This document shows, in pieces, positions 26,260-35,222 of a DNA stretch of 64,000 nt. A program made the position numbers and the translations under genes. The notes under the pieces are model-generated. The model saw nothing but the letters and a program-made list of their open reading frames with translations, did no database searches and was not told the origin of the DNA. This stretch comes from Nocardioides luteus (lineage in GTDB: Bacteria > Actinomycetota > Actinomycetes > Propionibacteriales > Nocardioidaceae). The DNA is taken from positions 5,695,001 to 5,759,000 of the forward strand of contig NZ_JADOVJ010000001.1 of the NCBI RefSeq assembly GCF_015752315.1, given 5' to 3'. Positions within the stretch are counted from its first letter, which is position 1; the number at the start of each line of letters is the position of its first letter.

Positions 26260-27213
26260 TCAGCGGGGCTCGGCGGCCTCGAGCAGTCGCTGACCCAGGT
26301 CAGCGACGCAGCGGCGTACCTCGTCCCCCTCGACGACGTGGAACGGCACGGCCTGACGGGCGAGCTCCTGGGCGTACCAGCTCGGGCTGTTGGTGCTCCC
26401 GACGAGACGGCAGCGGCCGTCGTCGACGGGTTCGAGACGGCCCAGGACGCGCGGGAGATAGCGGTCGACCTGCGCGAACGGGGCCTCGAAGACGACCTCG
26501 ACCGAGTAGGCCCAGCCCTCCCCGAGGTGCTCCTCGACCTCGGTGACGGGGTCGATCTCGGGACGTACGAACGAGGTCTCCTCGATGTCGACCGCGCCCA
26601 TCCGGTCGACCCGGAGCACCCGGCGGGCCTCGGCGGTGTGCGACCAGCAGAGCAGGTACCAGCGGGCGTGGCGCACGACGACCGCCCACGGGTCGACGAC
26701 CATCTTGCGCTCGTTGCCGTTCTCGGTCGTGTAGGCGATGGTCGTCCGCCGACGGGAGTCGCAGGCCTGGACCAGGCTGGTGGTGATGTCCGGGTCGGGG
26801 GAGACGGCGCTCTGGTCCGGAACGGCGGAGATCGTACGCCGCACCGCGGCCACCGTCTGGGCCAGCGACTCGGGCAGCACCCGGCCGATCTTGCCGACCG
26901 CGCTGCCGACCGGGCCGGTGGCGTCGGCGATGTCGTGGTGGCCGTCGAGCAGGGCCATCACCAGACCGAGCGCCTCCGCGGTGGTGAAGATCAGCGGCGT
27001 ACGCATCCCGCGGCCCAGGCGATAGCCACCGTAGGGGCCGCGCTCGGACTCGACCGGGATCCCGGCCTCTCGCAGGATCGCGACGTAACGTCGAGCGGCG
27101 CGCTCGGTCACCCGCAGCCGCTCGCCCAGCCGCTCGGCGGTGATGCCGGGGGAGGACTGCAGCAGCTCGAGGGTGAGCAGCGCCCGTGCTGTCGGGCTCT
27201 CGTCATGTCCCAT
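26260..27213 (-). CDS. WYL-domain transcriptional regulator
   Basis: A 317-residue regulator. The N-terminal HTH_11-type winged helix is at residues 8-62 (ITAERLGERLRVTERAARRYV, then GPYGGYRLG). The WYL domain is near residues 145-225, with RKMVVDPWAVVVRHARWYLLCWSH carrying the WYL motif as RWYLL, followed by the WCX extension. WYL domains bind oligonucleotide or small-molecule ligands. It is convergent with the P450 gene and divergent from the phosphatase gene. Confidence 0.88.
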   Translation of the reverse strand: MGHDESPTARALLTLELLQSSPGITAERLGERLRVTERAARRYVAILREAGIPVESERGPYGGYRLGRGMRTPLIFTTAEALGLVMALLDGHHDIADATGPVGSAVGKIGRVLPESLAQTVAAVRRTISAVPDQSAVSPDPDITTSLVQACDSRRRTTIAYTTENGNERKMVVDPWAVVVRHARWYLLCWSHTAEARRVLRVDRMGAVDIEETSFVRPEIDPVTEVEEHLGEGWAYSVEVVFEAPFAQVDRYLPRVLGRLEPVDDGRCRLVGSTNSPSWYAQELARQAVPFHVVEGDEVRRCVADLGQRLLEAAEPR

Positions 27214-27279
27214 CGTGGCGGCTCCCGGAAGTAGTTCGTCCGGATTCAGCCTAGTCGGTGACGCCTCGCCCCATGTGAG

Positions 27280-27331
27280 CGACTTCTCGGCCGTCGTAAC
27301 CGACTTCTCGGCGGGGGTGGTCCCGTACCCT
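27280..27331 (+). promoter_or_regulatory. Direct repeats and -10 element before the phosphatase gene
   Basis: CGACTTCTCGGC occurs twice, at 27280-27291 and 27301-27312, exactly 21 bp apart (two helical turns), in the spacer between the WYL regulator and phosphatase genes. TACCCT at 27326-27331 is placed for transcription starting at or next to ATG 27341. The repeats could bind a dimeric activator such as the WYL protein, by inference. Confidence 0.45.
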
Positions 27332-27340
27332 TACCGGCAT

Positions 27341-27976
27341 ATGAGACTTCTGCTGATCAGACACGGCCAGACCCCGAGCAACGTCTCGGGGGCGCTCGAC
27401 ACCGCCTTCCCCGGCGCCGGGCTGACGGAGCTCGGACTGTCCCAGGCCGCGGCGGTGCCGGATGCGCTGGCGGGCGAGAGGATCGCGGGGCTCTACGCCT
27501 CCCGGCTGGTGCGTACGCAGCTGACCGCTCAGCCGCTCGCCGACCGGCTCGGGTTGCCGGTCGTGGTGCAGGAGGGGTTCGAGGAGATCAACGCGGGTCA
27601 CCTGGAGATGGCCACCGACAAGGAGTCGGTGACGGCCTATCTCGAGGCGCTCGCCGACTGGATCGCCGGCACGCTGGAGACCCCGGTCCCGGGTGGCGAG
27701 GCGGGCCATGAGTTCCTGGCGCGCTTCGACGCCGCCGTCCAGGCCGTGGTCAAGCAGCACGAGCCCGAGGACACGGTCGCGATCGTCTCGCACGGTGCGG
27801 CGATCCGGATGTGGACCGGCCTGCGCACCGCGCGGTCGCCCGCGTTCGGCGACGACAACCGGATCCGCAACACCGGGCTCGCGGTCGTCGAGGGCAGCCC
27901 CGACGAGGGCTGGACGACGATCTCGTGGAACAACGACCCGCTGGGCGGAGCCCACCTGATCGGCGAGGGCTTTTGA
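27341..27976 (+). CDS. Histidine phosphatase (phosphoglycerate mutase-like)
   Basis: A 211-residue histidine phosphatase. The RHG catalytic motif is at residues 7-9 of [14 protein letters not shown], the second His is in [13 protein letters not shown] near residue 149, and the acid Glu is in [10 protein letters not shown] near residue 82. ATG 27341 starts right at the family N-terminus, with no ribosome site but a -10 element nearby, so the mRNA may be leaderless. TTG of the next gene overlaps its stop. The substrate is unknown. Confidence 0.88.
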   Translation: MRLLLIRHGQTPSNVSGALDTAFPGAGLTELGLSQAAAVPDALAGERIAGLYASRLVRTQLTAQPLADRLGLPVVVQEGFEEINAGHLEMATDKESVTAYLEALADWIAGTLETPVPGGEAGHEFLARFDAAVQAVVKQHEPEDTVAIVSHGAAIRMWTGLRTARSPAFGDDNRIRNTGLAVVEGSPDEGWTTISWNNDPLGGAHLIGEGF

Positions 27977-28302
27977 TCCTCCGCTCGCTCCTGCTCTTCG
28001 CGCTGGCGGCGGTCGCCGAGATCGGCGGCGCCTGGCTCGTCTGGCAGGGACTCCGGGAGCACCGCGGCTGGCTGTGGGTGGGCGCCGGATTCATCGCGCT
28101 CGGCCTCTACGGCGTCGTCGCCACGCTTCAGCCCGACGCCCACTTCGGGCGGATCCTGGCGGCGTACGGCGGGGTCTTCGTCGTCGGCTCGATCGCCTGG
28201 GGGATGGCGATGGACGGCTACCGGCCCGACCGGTGGGACATCGCCGGGGCGGCGCTGTGCCTGGCCGGGATGGGCATGATCATGTACGCGCCGCGTGGGT
28301 GA
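27973..28302 (+). CDS. YnfA/UPF0060 family membrane protein
   Basis: A 109-residue four-helix membrane protein of the YnfA family, related to small multidrug resistance proteins. Family motifs are [40 protein letters not shown] and [16 protein letters not shown]. The length matches the family norm of about 108. TTG 27973 overlaps the upstream stop. An efflux function is suggested for the family but not proven. Confidence 0.9.
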   Translation: MILRSLLLFALAAVAEIGGAWLVWQGLREHRGWLWVGAGFIALGLYGVVATLQPDAHFGRILAAYGGVFVVGSIAWGMAMDGYRPDRWDIAGAALCLAGMGMIMYAPRG

Positions 28303-28312
28303 GGATGGGGCC

Positions 28313-28885
28313 ATGGCGTCCGAGGAAGACTCACCCCGCACCTTCGTCCCCGTCCCGCCGGAGGAGCGGCCCCGCCGCAGCCGCAGCACGGCTCGCGTAC
28401 TCCTGATCGACGACCGCGACCGGATCCTGCTCTTCGCCGACTCCGACCCGGGGATCCCGGGCGTGCAGTGGTGGATCACCCCCGGCGGCGGGATCGACGA
28501 CGGCGAGAGCGAGGCGGCCGCGGCCGTGCGCGAGGTCGAGGAGGAGACCGGTCTGCGGATCACCGAGGCCGACCTGATCGGCCCGACGATGCGACGGACC
28601 GTGGTCCACGGCTACAGCGACGTGGTCATCGACCAGCAGGACTTCTTCTTCGCGTGCTGGGTGCCGGCCTTCGAGGTCTCCACCGCCGGCCACACCGAGG
28701 AGGAGCAGCTCACCATGGCGGCCTACCGCTGGTGGACACGCGCAGAGCTCGCGTCCACCGACGAGGAGATCTGGCCGGCGGTGCTGCTCGATCTGTGGAA
28801 GGACGCCGACGTACGCCGCGAGTCGGCCGCCCCAGCTGATCCGGCCGACGGCGGGTGGGTGGAGGAGTCGACGGTTCCGGCCTGA
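28313..28885 (+). CDS. NUDIX hydrolase
   Basis: A 190-residue NUDIX protein with the full box GGGIDDGESEAAAAVREV followed by EEETGL (about residues 59-82), binding Mg/Mn for hydrolysis of a nucleoside diphosphate derivative. ATG 28313 is chosen because GAGGA lies seven bases upstream at 28301-28305; an in-frame GTG at 28295 is less likely. It closes the three-gene unit with the phosphatase and YnfA genes, before a strong terminator. The substrate is not predictable. Confidence 0.88.
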   Translation: MASEEDSPRTFVPVPPEERPRRSRSTARVLLIDDRDRILLFADSDPGIPGVQWWITPGGGIDDGESEAAAAVREVEEETGLRITEADLIGPTMRRTVVHGYSDVVIDQQDFFFACWVPAFEVSTAGHTEEEQLTMAAYRWWTRAELASTDEEIWPAVLLDLWKDADVRRESAAPADPADGGWVEESTVPA

Positions 28886-28904
28886 CGACCGGTCACGGAA
28901 TGCA

Positions 28905-28945
28905 CCGCAGCCGACCATCCTCACGGATGGTCGGCTGCGGTCTTT
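28905..28945 (+). terminator. Strong intrinsic terminator
   Basis: A 16-bp perfect stem, CCGCAGCCGACCATCC / GGATGGTCGGCTGCGG, with a TCAC loop followed by TCTTT. It lies 20 bases after the NUDIX stop. Confidence 0.9.
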
Positions 28946-28988
28946 CGAGATCCGTCCATATCCCTCGGTATGACGAGATCTCTGGCGC

Positions 28989-29033
28989 GTGTCGTCACGC
29001 GCGCCGATCCCCCGATGGCGCGCGTGACGACAC
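28989..29033. repeat. Perfect 17-bp inverted repeat
   Basis: GTGTCGTCACGCGCGCC (28989-29005) and its exact complement (29017-29033) are separated by an 11-base centre. There is no T-run on either strand, and the preceding unit already has a terminator. It could be an operator, a recombination site or an RNA structure. Confidence 0.7.
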
Positions 29034-29099
29034 TCAGTCCGTTGAGCGGCCCCCCGACCGCGCCCTGGGCCTCCCCCTCAGCAGGACCAGGGCATCCAC

Positions 29100-29118
29100 C
29101 CACAGCCTCAGGCTGTGG
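29100..29118 (-). terminator. Hairpin downstream of the small membrane-protein gene
   Basis: CCACAGCC-TCA-GGCTGTGG, an 8-bp perfect stem, lies 29 bases beyond the stop of the minus-strand gene at 29147. It lacks a U-tract, as many actinobacterial terminators do. Confidence 0.5.
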
Positions 29119-29146
29119 ACGACGGACCGTAGATGAAGGCGCATGG

Positions 29147-29362
29147 TCAGCGGACGACGCCGAGAGCGACGATGCCGGTGGCAGCCATCGCGGCGACGCC
29201 GAACATCGTGGTGCCGACGGCAGGCGGCATCCCGCCGCGGTGCTTGTGCTCGGCCTGGTCGTTGTTGCGGAGGGTGCGGACGGCGTCGAGGATGTTGTTG
29301 CGGATCGACTCGACGGCGGTCAGTTCACTGCGGTGACGTGCGGTGATCGTGGTGGTAGCCAT
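29147..29362 (-). CDS. Small protein with C-terminal membrane segment, unknown function
   Basis: A 71-residue protein. The N-terminal half is polar (ARHRSELTAVESIRNNILDAVRTLRNN), probably an amphipathic helix, followed by a His-containing AEHKHRGG linker. The C-terminal hydrophobic segment is FGVAAMAATGIVALGVVR. ATG 29362 is preceded on the minus strand by AAGAGGAAAC, which decides the start over a longer upstream frame. It looks like a tail-anchored small membrane protein. No family is recognised. Confidence 0.65.
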   Translation of the reverse strand: MATTTITARHRSELTAVESIRNNILDAVRTLRNNDQAEHKHRGGMPPAVGTTMFGVAAMAATGIVALGVVR

Positions 29363-29540
29363 GGTGTTTCCTCTTCTCGGCGGGCGGCGCTGGCCATCCG
29401 TTCTCCGGCGGCCTTCACGTGAGAGAGACGGGCTCATCGCAGGGTCATGACGCGACTCTTGTCCACTTTGGAGTTACGGACGATCCACATCCGAGAAACA
29501 GACGCTCGACCCCGAATGCCGCACGCCATGGCCTCTGCTG

Positions 29541-29559
29541 CCCGGGTCGCCGACCCGGG
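29541..29559. promoter_or_regulatory. GC-rich dyad upstream of the flavoprotein gene
   Basis: CCCGGGTC-GCC-GACCCGGG, an 8-bp perfect inverted repeat, lies 61 bases upstream of the flavin reductase start, in the divergent spacer shared with the small membrane-protein gene. It may be an operator. Confidence 0.4.
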
Positions 29560-29620
29560 AATCGGACTCTGGTCGAGGAAGATGGGTGACAACGGGCGGC
29601 CGGTCTGATGGAGTTCGATC

Positions 29621-30988
29621 ATGAGCGAAGCGATCGAGTGCGACGTCGTGGTGATCGGCCTCGGACCGGGTGGCGAGCACGTCGCCGGGAGCCTGGCCCG
29701 GGCGGGTCTGCGGGTCGTCGGTGTGGACGAGCGTCTGGTCGGTGGCGAGTGCCCCTACTTCGGCTGCATCCCGACCAAGATGATGGTGCACGCCGCGCAG
29801 AAGCTCCGCGACGCACGTCTGGTCGAGGGGCGCGCCGGCTCCGCCATCGTCACCGCGGACTGGAAGCCGGTCGCCGACCGGATCCGCGACGAGGCGACCG
29901 ACGACTGGGACGACCAGGTAGCCGTCGACCGGCTGGTCGCCGCGGGCGGAACCTTCGCCCGGGGACGTGGGCGCATCACCGGGCCCCGCACGGTCACGGT
30001 CACCGCCAAAGACGGCACGGAGACGTCGTACGTCGCGGCGCGGGGCATCGTGCTCAACACCGGCACCGCGCCGGCCGCGCCGCCGGTTCCCGGGCTCGCC
30101 GACGCCCCTTACTGGACCAACCGCGACGCCGTCCGGCTGACCGAGCTCCCGGCATCGCTCGCGATCCTGGGTGGCGGGGCGATCGGCTGCGAGCTCGCCC
30201 AGGTGTTCGCCACCTTCGGCGTCCGGGTGACGGTCGTCGAGGCGTCCGACCGGCTTCTCCCTCCCGAGGAGCCCGAGGCCTCGGCCGCGATCAAGCAGGC
30301 CTTCGAGGACGCCGGGATCACCGTGCTCACCGGAGCCCGTGCCCAGCAGGTCTCCCATGACGGCTCCGAGTTCACGCTCGACCTCGGCGAGAGTGCGGTC
30401 ACCGCGGAGCGGCTGCTGGTCGCCGCCGGACGCCGCGCGAACCTGGGTGACCTGGGCCTGGAGCACGTCGGCCTCGACCCGCAGGCCAGGGTCCTCGACC
30501 CGGACGAGCGGATGCGGGTCGCCGACGGTGTCTGGGCCGTCGGCGACATCACCGGCAAGGGCGCCTTCACCCACGTGTCGATGTACCAGGCCGACGTCGT
30601 GATCCGTGACCTCACCGGCATCGACGGTCCGTGGGCGGACTACCGGGCGGTCGGGCGGGTCACCTTCACCGCTCCCGAGGTCGGCTCGGTCGGCCTCTCC
30701 GAGGCCGACGCGCGCGAGCGGGGCATCACGGTGCGTACGGCGACCGGTGACCTCGGCACCCGCGGCTGGATCGCCGAGGACCCGGGACCGATCAAGCTCG
30801 TCGCCGACGCCGACCGAGGCGTCCTCGTCGGCGGCACCGTCGTCGGGGCGGCAGGGGGCGAGATCCTCGGCATGGTGGCCACCGCGGTCCACGCCGAGAT
30901 CCCGATCGCGACCCTGGCGGACATGCACTTCGCCTACCCGACGGCCCACCGCGGGCTGCAGACCGTGCTTCGCGCCCTGCTCGACTGA
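29621..30988 (+). CDS. FAD-dependent pyridine nucleotide-disulfide oxidoreductase
   Basis: A 455-residue flavoprotein of the lipoamide dehydrogenase/mercuric reductase family. The FAD-binding VVVIGLGPGGEHVA is at residues 10-23, the redox disulfide GGECPYFGCIPTK near residue 41, the NAD(P) loop ILGGGAIGCELAQVFATFG near residue 182, and the second FAD motif VWAVGDITG near residue 305. The interface motif that normally supplies the catalytic base (HPT) reads AYPTAHRG near residue 441, so His is Tyr. True lipoamide dehydrogenase activity is thus unlikely; a quinone or small-molecule disulfide reductase role is possible. Confidence 0.87.
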   Translation: MSEAIECDVVVIGLGPGGEHVAGSLARAGLRVVGVDERLVGGECPYFGCIPTKMMVHAAQKLRDARLVEGRAGSAIVTADWKPVADRIRDEATDDWDDQVAVDRLVAAGGTFARGRGRITGPRTVTVTAKDGTETSYVAARGIVLNTGTAPAAPPVPGLADAPYWTNRDAVRLTELPASLAILGGGAIGCELAQVFATFGVRVTVVEASDRLLPPEEPEASAAIKQAFEDAGITVLTGARAQQVSHDGSEFTLDLGESAVTAERLLVAAGRRANLGDLGLEHVGLDPQARVLDPDERMRVADGVWAVGDITGKGAFTHVSMYQADVVIRDLTGIDGPWADYRAVGRVTFTAPEVGSVGLSEADARERGITVRTATGDLGTRGWIAEDPGPIKLVADADRGVLVGGTVVGAAGGEILGMVATAVHAEIPIATLADMHFAYPTAHRGLQTVLRALLD

Positions 30989-31010
30989 CCCAGTAGGCGT
31001 TCTGACCACA

Positions 31011-31053
31011 CCGGGGGGTCGACCAGGGATCACCCCTGGTTCGACCGCCCCGG
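31011..31053 (+). terminator. Long interrupted hairpin
   Basis: Three consecutive 6-bp stems, CCGGGG/CCCCGG, GGTCGA/TCGACC and CCAGGG/CCCTGG, stack around a 5-base loop with single-base bulges. It lies 23 bases after the flavoprotein stop and 61 bases before the VOC start. It is probably a terminator without a U-tract; a leader structure for the VOC gene is an alternative. Confidence 0.55.
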
Positions 31054-31113
31054 CGAGAGAGCACTCTCGGAGATGTCGGCAATCCCGCCGACCAGAAGAA
31101 GGAGTGCGAAGCA

Positions 31114-31758
31114 ATGAACACCACTGCAGCCACGGCGCTGAAGCTCGAGGCAGTCGTCATCCCGGTCGCCGACGTGGACCGGTCGAAGAAGTTCTACGAC
31201 GGTCTGGGCTGGCGCCTCGACGCCGACTTCGAGTTCGACAACGGCTTCCGGGTCGTGCAGTTCACGCCCCCGGGCTCGCCCGCGTCGATCCAGTTCGGCA
31301 CCAACATCACCACCGCGGAGCCGGGCACGGCCGAGGGTCTCTACCTGGTCGTCTCCGACGTCCAGAAGGCGCGCGACGCTCTCGAGGCCGAGGGTGTCGA
31401 CATCAGCGACGTCTTCCACCCCGAGGTCCCCGGCGCCCAGTTCCGGCCGCTCTCCGGTGACGGACGCCTGGCCGGCGCTGCCGACGAGCGCGCGAGCTAC
31501 GGGTCGTTCGCGTCCTTCGCGGACCCGGACGGCAACACCTACCTGCTCCAGGAGGTCACCACCCGACTCCCCGGGCGGATCGACGACACCGCGACGTCGT
31601 ACGCCACGGCGAGCGACCTGACGGAGGCGCTCAAGCGGGTGGCGGTCGCCCACGGCGAGCACGAGGCCCGCAACGGCGGTGAGTACGACGAGGCCTGGCC
31701 CGAGTGGTACGCGGCCTACATGCTCGCCGAGTTCCACGGCGAGCCGCTGCCCGAGTGA
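31114..31758 (+). CDS. VOC-family (glyoxalase-like) protein
   Basis: A 214-residue protein with one vicinal-oxygen-chelate domain at residues 8-150 (VVIPVADVDRSKKFYDGLGW, and SFADPDGNTYLLQEVT carrying the metal Glu). A C-terminal extension of about 55 residues contains HGEHEARNGGEYDEAWPEWYAAYM, a pattern often seen in actinobacterial VOC proteins. GAAGAAGGAG precedes ATG 31114. The substrate is unknown. Confidence 0.87.
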   Translation: MNTTAATALKLEAVVIPVADVDRSKKFYDGLGWRLDADFEFDNGFRVVQFTPPGSPASIQFGTNITTAEPGTAEGLYLVVSDVQKARDALEAEGVDISDVFHPEVPGAQFRPLSGDGRLAGAADERASYGSFASFADPDGNTYLLQEVTTRLPGRIDDTATSYATASDLTEALKRVAVAHGEHEARNGGEYDEAWPEWYAAYMLAEFHGEPLPE

Positions 31759-31830
31759 CCCGCGAGGACGGCGAGCAGGAGGAGTGCGATACCCGCGACG
31801 GCGGTGGTCCTCGAGCCTTAGGGTGGCGCA

Positions 31831-34566
31831 ATGGGCGTACGGATCACCGCCTTTCGCGGTCGTACGAAGGAGCGGGACCGACTCGACGACGCGCTGCACC
31901 GCCTTCGCAACGGCGAGGGCGGTGCCCTCGTGCTGCGCGGTGAGGCCGGCATCGGCAAGACGACCCTGCTGGACTACGTCTCCGACCGCGCGAGCGGGTG
32001 CCGGGTCGCGGAGGTGACCGGGACGGAGTCCGAGCTGGAGCTGCCGTTCGCCGCCCTGCACCAGCTCTGCGCCCCGATGTTCGACCTGCTCCCCGGGCTC
32101 CCTGGTCCCCAGGAGCAGGCGCTGCAGGTGGCGTTCGGGAACGTCGTAGGGCCTGCTCCGGACAAGTTCGTCGTCGGACTGGCGGTGCTCGGTCTGCTGT
32201 CGGAGGCGGCGACCGGCCGGCCCGTCCTCTGCGTGGTGGACGACGCCCAGTGGATCGACGAGCCGTCGATCCAGGTCCTCGGCTTCGTGGCCAGGCGGCT
32301 GGCCGCCGAGTCGGTGCTGCTGGTGTTCGCCGTGCGCGAGCCCGCGGCGGAGCAGCTGCTCGCCGGTATCCCCGCGCTCCATCTCTCCGGGCTCGAGCAC
32401 GAGGAGGCGGTCGACCTGCTGGCGTCCGCACTGCCCGGCCATCTCGACAGCCGGGTCCGGGACCGGATCGTCGCCGAGACCCGCGGCAACCCGTTGGCCC
32501 TGCTGGAGCTGGCGCAGCGAGGCGCCTCCGAGCTGATGGGCGGGTTCGCGTTCCCCGCGATCCATCCCGGCAGCCTGCACGACCACTACGTCCGCCGCAT
32601 CCGCGCCCTCCCCGACCTGACCCGCCGGCTCCTTCTCCTCGCCGCGGCCGAACCCACGGGCGACGCCACCGTGCTGTGGCGGGCAGCGCAGGCGATGGGA
32701 CTCACCCCTGCCGACTCGGAGCCGGCCGCCGAGGAGCAGCTCTTCGAGGTCGGAGGGCAGGCCCGCTTCGGGCACCCACTGATGCGCAGCGCCGCCTACG
32801 CCGCGGGGACGCCCGAGCAACGACGTGAGGTCAACGCCGCCCTGGCCGCGGCCCTCGACGCCGGGACCGAGCCGGAACGCAGGATCTGGCACCTCGCGGC
32901 GGCGACCACCGGGACGGACGACGGGATCGCCGACGCCCTCCACGAGGCCGCCGGCCGCGCCCGCGCTCGCGGGGGAGTGGCGGCGGCAGCGTCCTTCCTG
33001 CAGCGCGCCGCCTCCCTCACCGCCGATCCTCGGCAACGAGCCGAGCGGACCCTCGCCGCGGCACAGGCCAACCTCGACGCAGGCAGGTACGAAGCAGCGC
33101 TCGCGCTCTCCGCCGAGGCGGAGGCCGACGCCGTCGACGACCTCCAGCGTGCCCGCGCCGAGCTCGTGCGCGCGCTCACCGGCCGGGCGGCCAGGTCCGG
33201 CAGCGAGGCTCCCGCGGCGCTTGCCAGGGCCGCCCGACGACTCGAACCCCTTGACCCGCACCTGGCACGCGAGACCCACCTGGACGCATGGGGAGCAGCC
33301 CTGGTCGCCGGTGCCCTGGCCGACCCGGACGGTGACCTGACCGTGGTCTCGCGGGCCGCCTGCTCCGCACCGTCCCCGAGCACGACCACCCCGCGAGATG
33401 CGCTCGGCCCCGGCCTGGCCACCCTGGTCTCGGACGGTACGGCCGCGGCGGTACCCATGCTCCGCGAGGCGGTGACGTCCTACCTCGGTGGAGACGTACC
33501 CACCGACGACTTCCTGCGCCGCGGCGTACTGGTCGCCAACGCCGCCCTGTCGCTGTGGGACTTCGAGGCCTGGGATACCGCGACCAGCCGACACGTCGAG
33601 CTGGCCCGCGCGGCCGGTGCGCTCGCGCCGTTGGCCAACGCACTCAACGCCCACCGCGTCGTCGCGCTCTGGCGTGGCGACGTCGACCAGGCCCGCGATC
33701 TCGGCCTCGAGGAGCAACGGGTCAAAGAGGTCACCGGGACCCAGCGGGCGTCGTACGGCGAGCTGTTCCTGCTGGCGTACCAGGGCAACGCCATCCAGGC
33801 GGAGCCGGTCATCGCATCAGCCGCCGCGGAGGCGACTGCCCGTGGCGAGGGCCTCGGTCTGCAGATCACCGAGCGTGCAACCGCGCTGCTCCACCTCGGC
33901 CTCGGCCACTATGAGAGGGCGTACGAGGCGGCGGAGCGCGCCGGCGCCGGCAACCTCGGGCCCTTCACGGCCCAGGCCCTGCCCGACCTGGTCGAGGCGG
34001 CCGTACGCAGCGGCTCGACGGACGCTGCGACGACAGCGCTGGAGCGGCTGGCGGCCTACGCCGAGGTTCCCGGCTCGGACTGGGCGGCCGGGCTGCTCGC
34101 GCGCTCTCGCGCCCTGGTCGCTGAGGGCGACGTGGCGGAGCGCTCCTACGTCGAGGCGGTCGAGCGCCTCGAGCGCACCCGTCTGCGCTTCGAGCTGGCC
34201 CGCACGCGGCTGCTGTTCGGCGAATGGCTGCGCCGTGAGCGGCGGCGTGGCGATGCCCGCGTCCACCTCAAGGCCGCCTTCGAGGACTTCGCGGCGATGG
34301 GAGCCGACGGCTTCGCCGAACGTACCCGACACGAGCTGCTCGCCACCGGTGAGAAGGTCCGCAGACGGACCGCGGACACCCTCGACGACCTCACGGCGCA
34401 GGAGAGCCAGATCGCCCACATGGCGCGCGACGGCCGTACCAACCAGGAGATCGGCAGCGAGCTCTACATCAGTGCCCGCACGGTCGAGTGGCACCTGCGC
34501 AAGGTCTTCGGCAAGCTCGGGATCACCTCACGTCGCGAGCTGCGTGACGCGCTCCCGGACCACTAG
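31831..34566 (+). CDS. LAL-type (large ATP-binding) LuxR-family regulator
   Basis: A 911-residue regulator with an N-terminal AAA ATPase: Walker A GEAGIGKTTLL near residue 37, Walker B LCVVDDAQWIDEP near residue 132. A long helical TPR-like middle follows (about 330-830). A C-terminal LuxR HTH is at about residues 850-908 (LTAQESQIAHMARDGRTNQEIGSELY, then SARTVEWHLRKVFGKLGI). LAL regulators often activate secondary metabolism or sugar use. No biosynthetic cluster is next to it here, so the target is open. Confidence 0.9.
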   Translation: MGVRITAFRGRTKERDRLDDALHRLRNGEGGALVLRGEAGIGKTTLLDYVSDRASGCRVAEVTGTESELELPFAALHQLCAPMFDLLPGLPGPQEQALQVAFGNVVGPAPDKFVVGLAVLGLLSEAATGRPVLCVVDDAQWIDEPSIQVLGFVARRLAAESVLLVFAVREPAAEQLLAGIPALHLSGLEHEEAVDLLASALPGHLDSRVRDRIVAETRGNPLALLELAQRGASELMGGFAFPAIHPGSLHDHYVRRIRALPDLTRRLLLLAAAEPTGDATVLWRAAQAMGLTPADSEPAAEEQLFEVGGQARFGHPLMRSAAYAAGTPEQRREVNAALAAALDAGTEPERRIWHLAAATTGTDDGIADALHEAAGRARARGGVAAAASFLQRAASLTADPRQRAERTLAAAQANLDAGRYEAALALSAEAEADAVDDLQRARAELVRALTGRAARSGSEAPAALARAARRLEPLDPHLARETHLDAWGAALVAGALADPDGDLTVVSRAACSAPSPSTTTPRDALGPGLATLVSDGTAAAVPMLREAVTSYLGGDVPTDDFLRRGVLVANAALSLWDFEAWDTATSRHVELARAAGALAPLANALNAHRVVALWRGDVDQARDLGLEEQRVKEVTGTQRASYGELFLLAYQGNAIQAEPVIASAAAEATARGEGLGLQITERATALLHLGLGHYERAYEAAERAGAGNLGPFTAQALPDLVEAAVRSGSTDAATTALERLAAYAEVPGSDWAAGLLARSRALVAEGDVAERSYVEAVERLERTRLRFELARTRLLFGEWLRRERRRGDARVHLKAAFEDFAAMGADGFAERTRHELLATGEKVRRRTADTLDDLTAQESQIAHMARDGRTNQEIGSELYISARTVEWHLRKVFGKLGITSRRELRDALPDH

Positions 34567-34617
34567 GTCGCGCCACCGCGGTCGGTGCCGTATCGGCACC
34601 GGTGATGTCGTCCGGGC

Positions 34618-35208
34618 CTAGAGGTAGAGCCCGCCGGAGGAGTCGCCGTGGTCGTGCTGACCCGGCTGCTGCGGACCGCCCTGACCCGGGGCGGGATGGC
34701 CCTCGGGGGACAGGGTCGCGCCCGGCGGCAGGCCCTTGCGGATCTGCTCGAACTGCGCGCGTGCGGCGACCTGCTGGGCGTAGATGGCGGTCTGGATGCC
34801 GTGGAAGAGGCCCTCGAGCCAGCCGACCAGCTGGGCCTGCGCGATCCGCAGCTCGCCCTCGGACGGGGTCTGCTGCTCGGCGAAGGGCAGCGAGAGCCGC
34901 TCCAGCTCCTCGACCAGCTCGGGCGCGAGCCCGGACTCCAGCTCCTTTATGGAGGCCTGGTGGATCTCACGGAGCCGGTTGCGGGAGGCCTCGTCGAGCG
35001 GGGCGGCCTTTACCTCCTCGAGCAGCTGGCGGATCATCGATCCGATCCGCATCACCTTCGCGGGCTGCTCCACGAGGTCGGTCACGTCGCGCTCTTCGTC
35101 CTCGGCTGCCTCCGGCGCGCTGGCGTCCTTGAGTACGTCGGCGGGCACCGCGATCGGCTGCCCGTCGGGTCCGATGACCACGACTTCCCCGGTCTGCTCC
35201 TGCGTCAT
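34618..35208 (-). CDS. bpa: Bacterial proteasome activator (Bpa/PafE)
   Basis: A 196-residue helical ring-forming activator that opens the 20S proteasome gate without ATP. The central four-helix core is about residues 40-150 (VEQPAKVMRIGSMIRQLLEEV, AQLVGWLEGLFHGIQTAIYAQQ), and the C-terminal tail is a Gly/Pro/Gln linker ending GGLYL, the hydrophobic-Tyr docking motif (GQYL in mycobacteria). This gene implies that the host has a proteasome, a mark of actinobacteria. No proteasome subunit gene is in the window. Confidence 0.92.
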   Translation of the reverse strand: MTQEQTGEVVVIGPDGQPIAVPADVLKDASAPEAAEDEERDVTDLVEQPAKVMRIGSMIRQLLEEVKAAPLDEASRNRLREIHQASIKELESGLAPELVEELERLSLPFAEQQTPSEGELRIAQAQLVGWLEGLFHGIQTAIYAQQVAARAQFEQIRKGLPPGATLSPEGHPAPGQGGPQQPGQHDHGDSSGGLYL

Positions 35209-35222
35209 GCGCCCAACCCTAC

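Noticed and set aside
31030..33717. An 895-residue minus-strand ORF
   Set aside because: Antisense to the VOC and LAL regulator genes; composition typical of a shadow frame.
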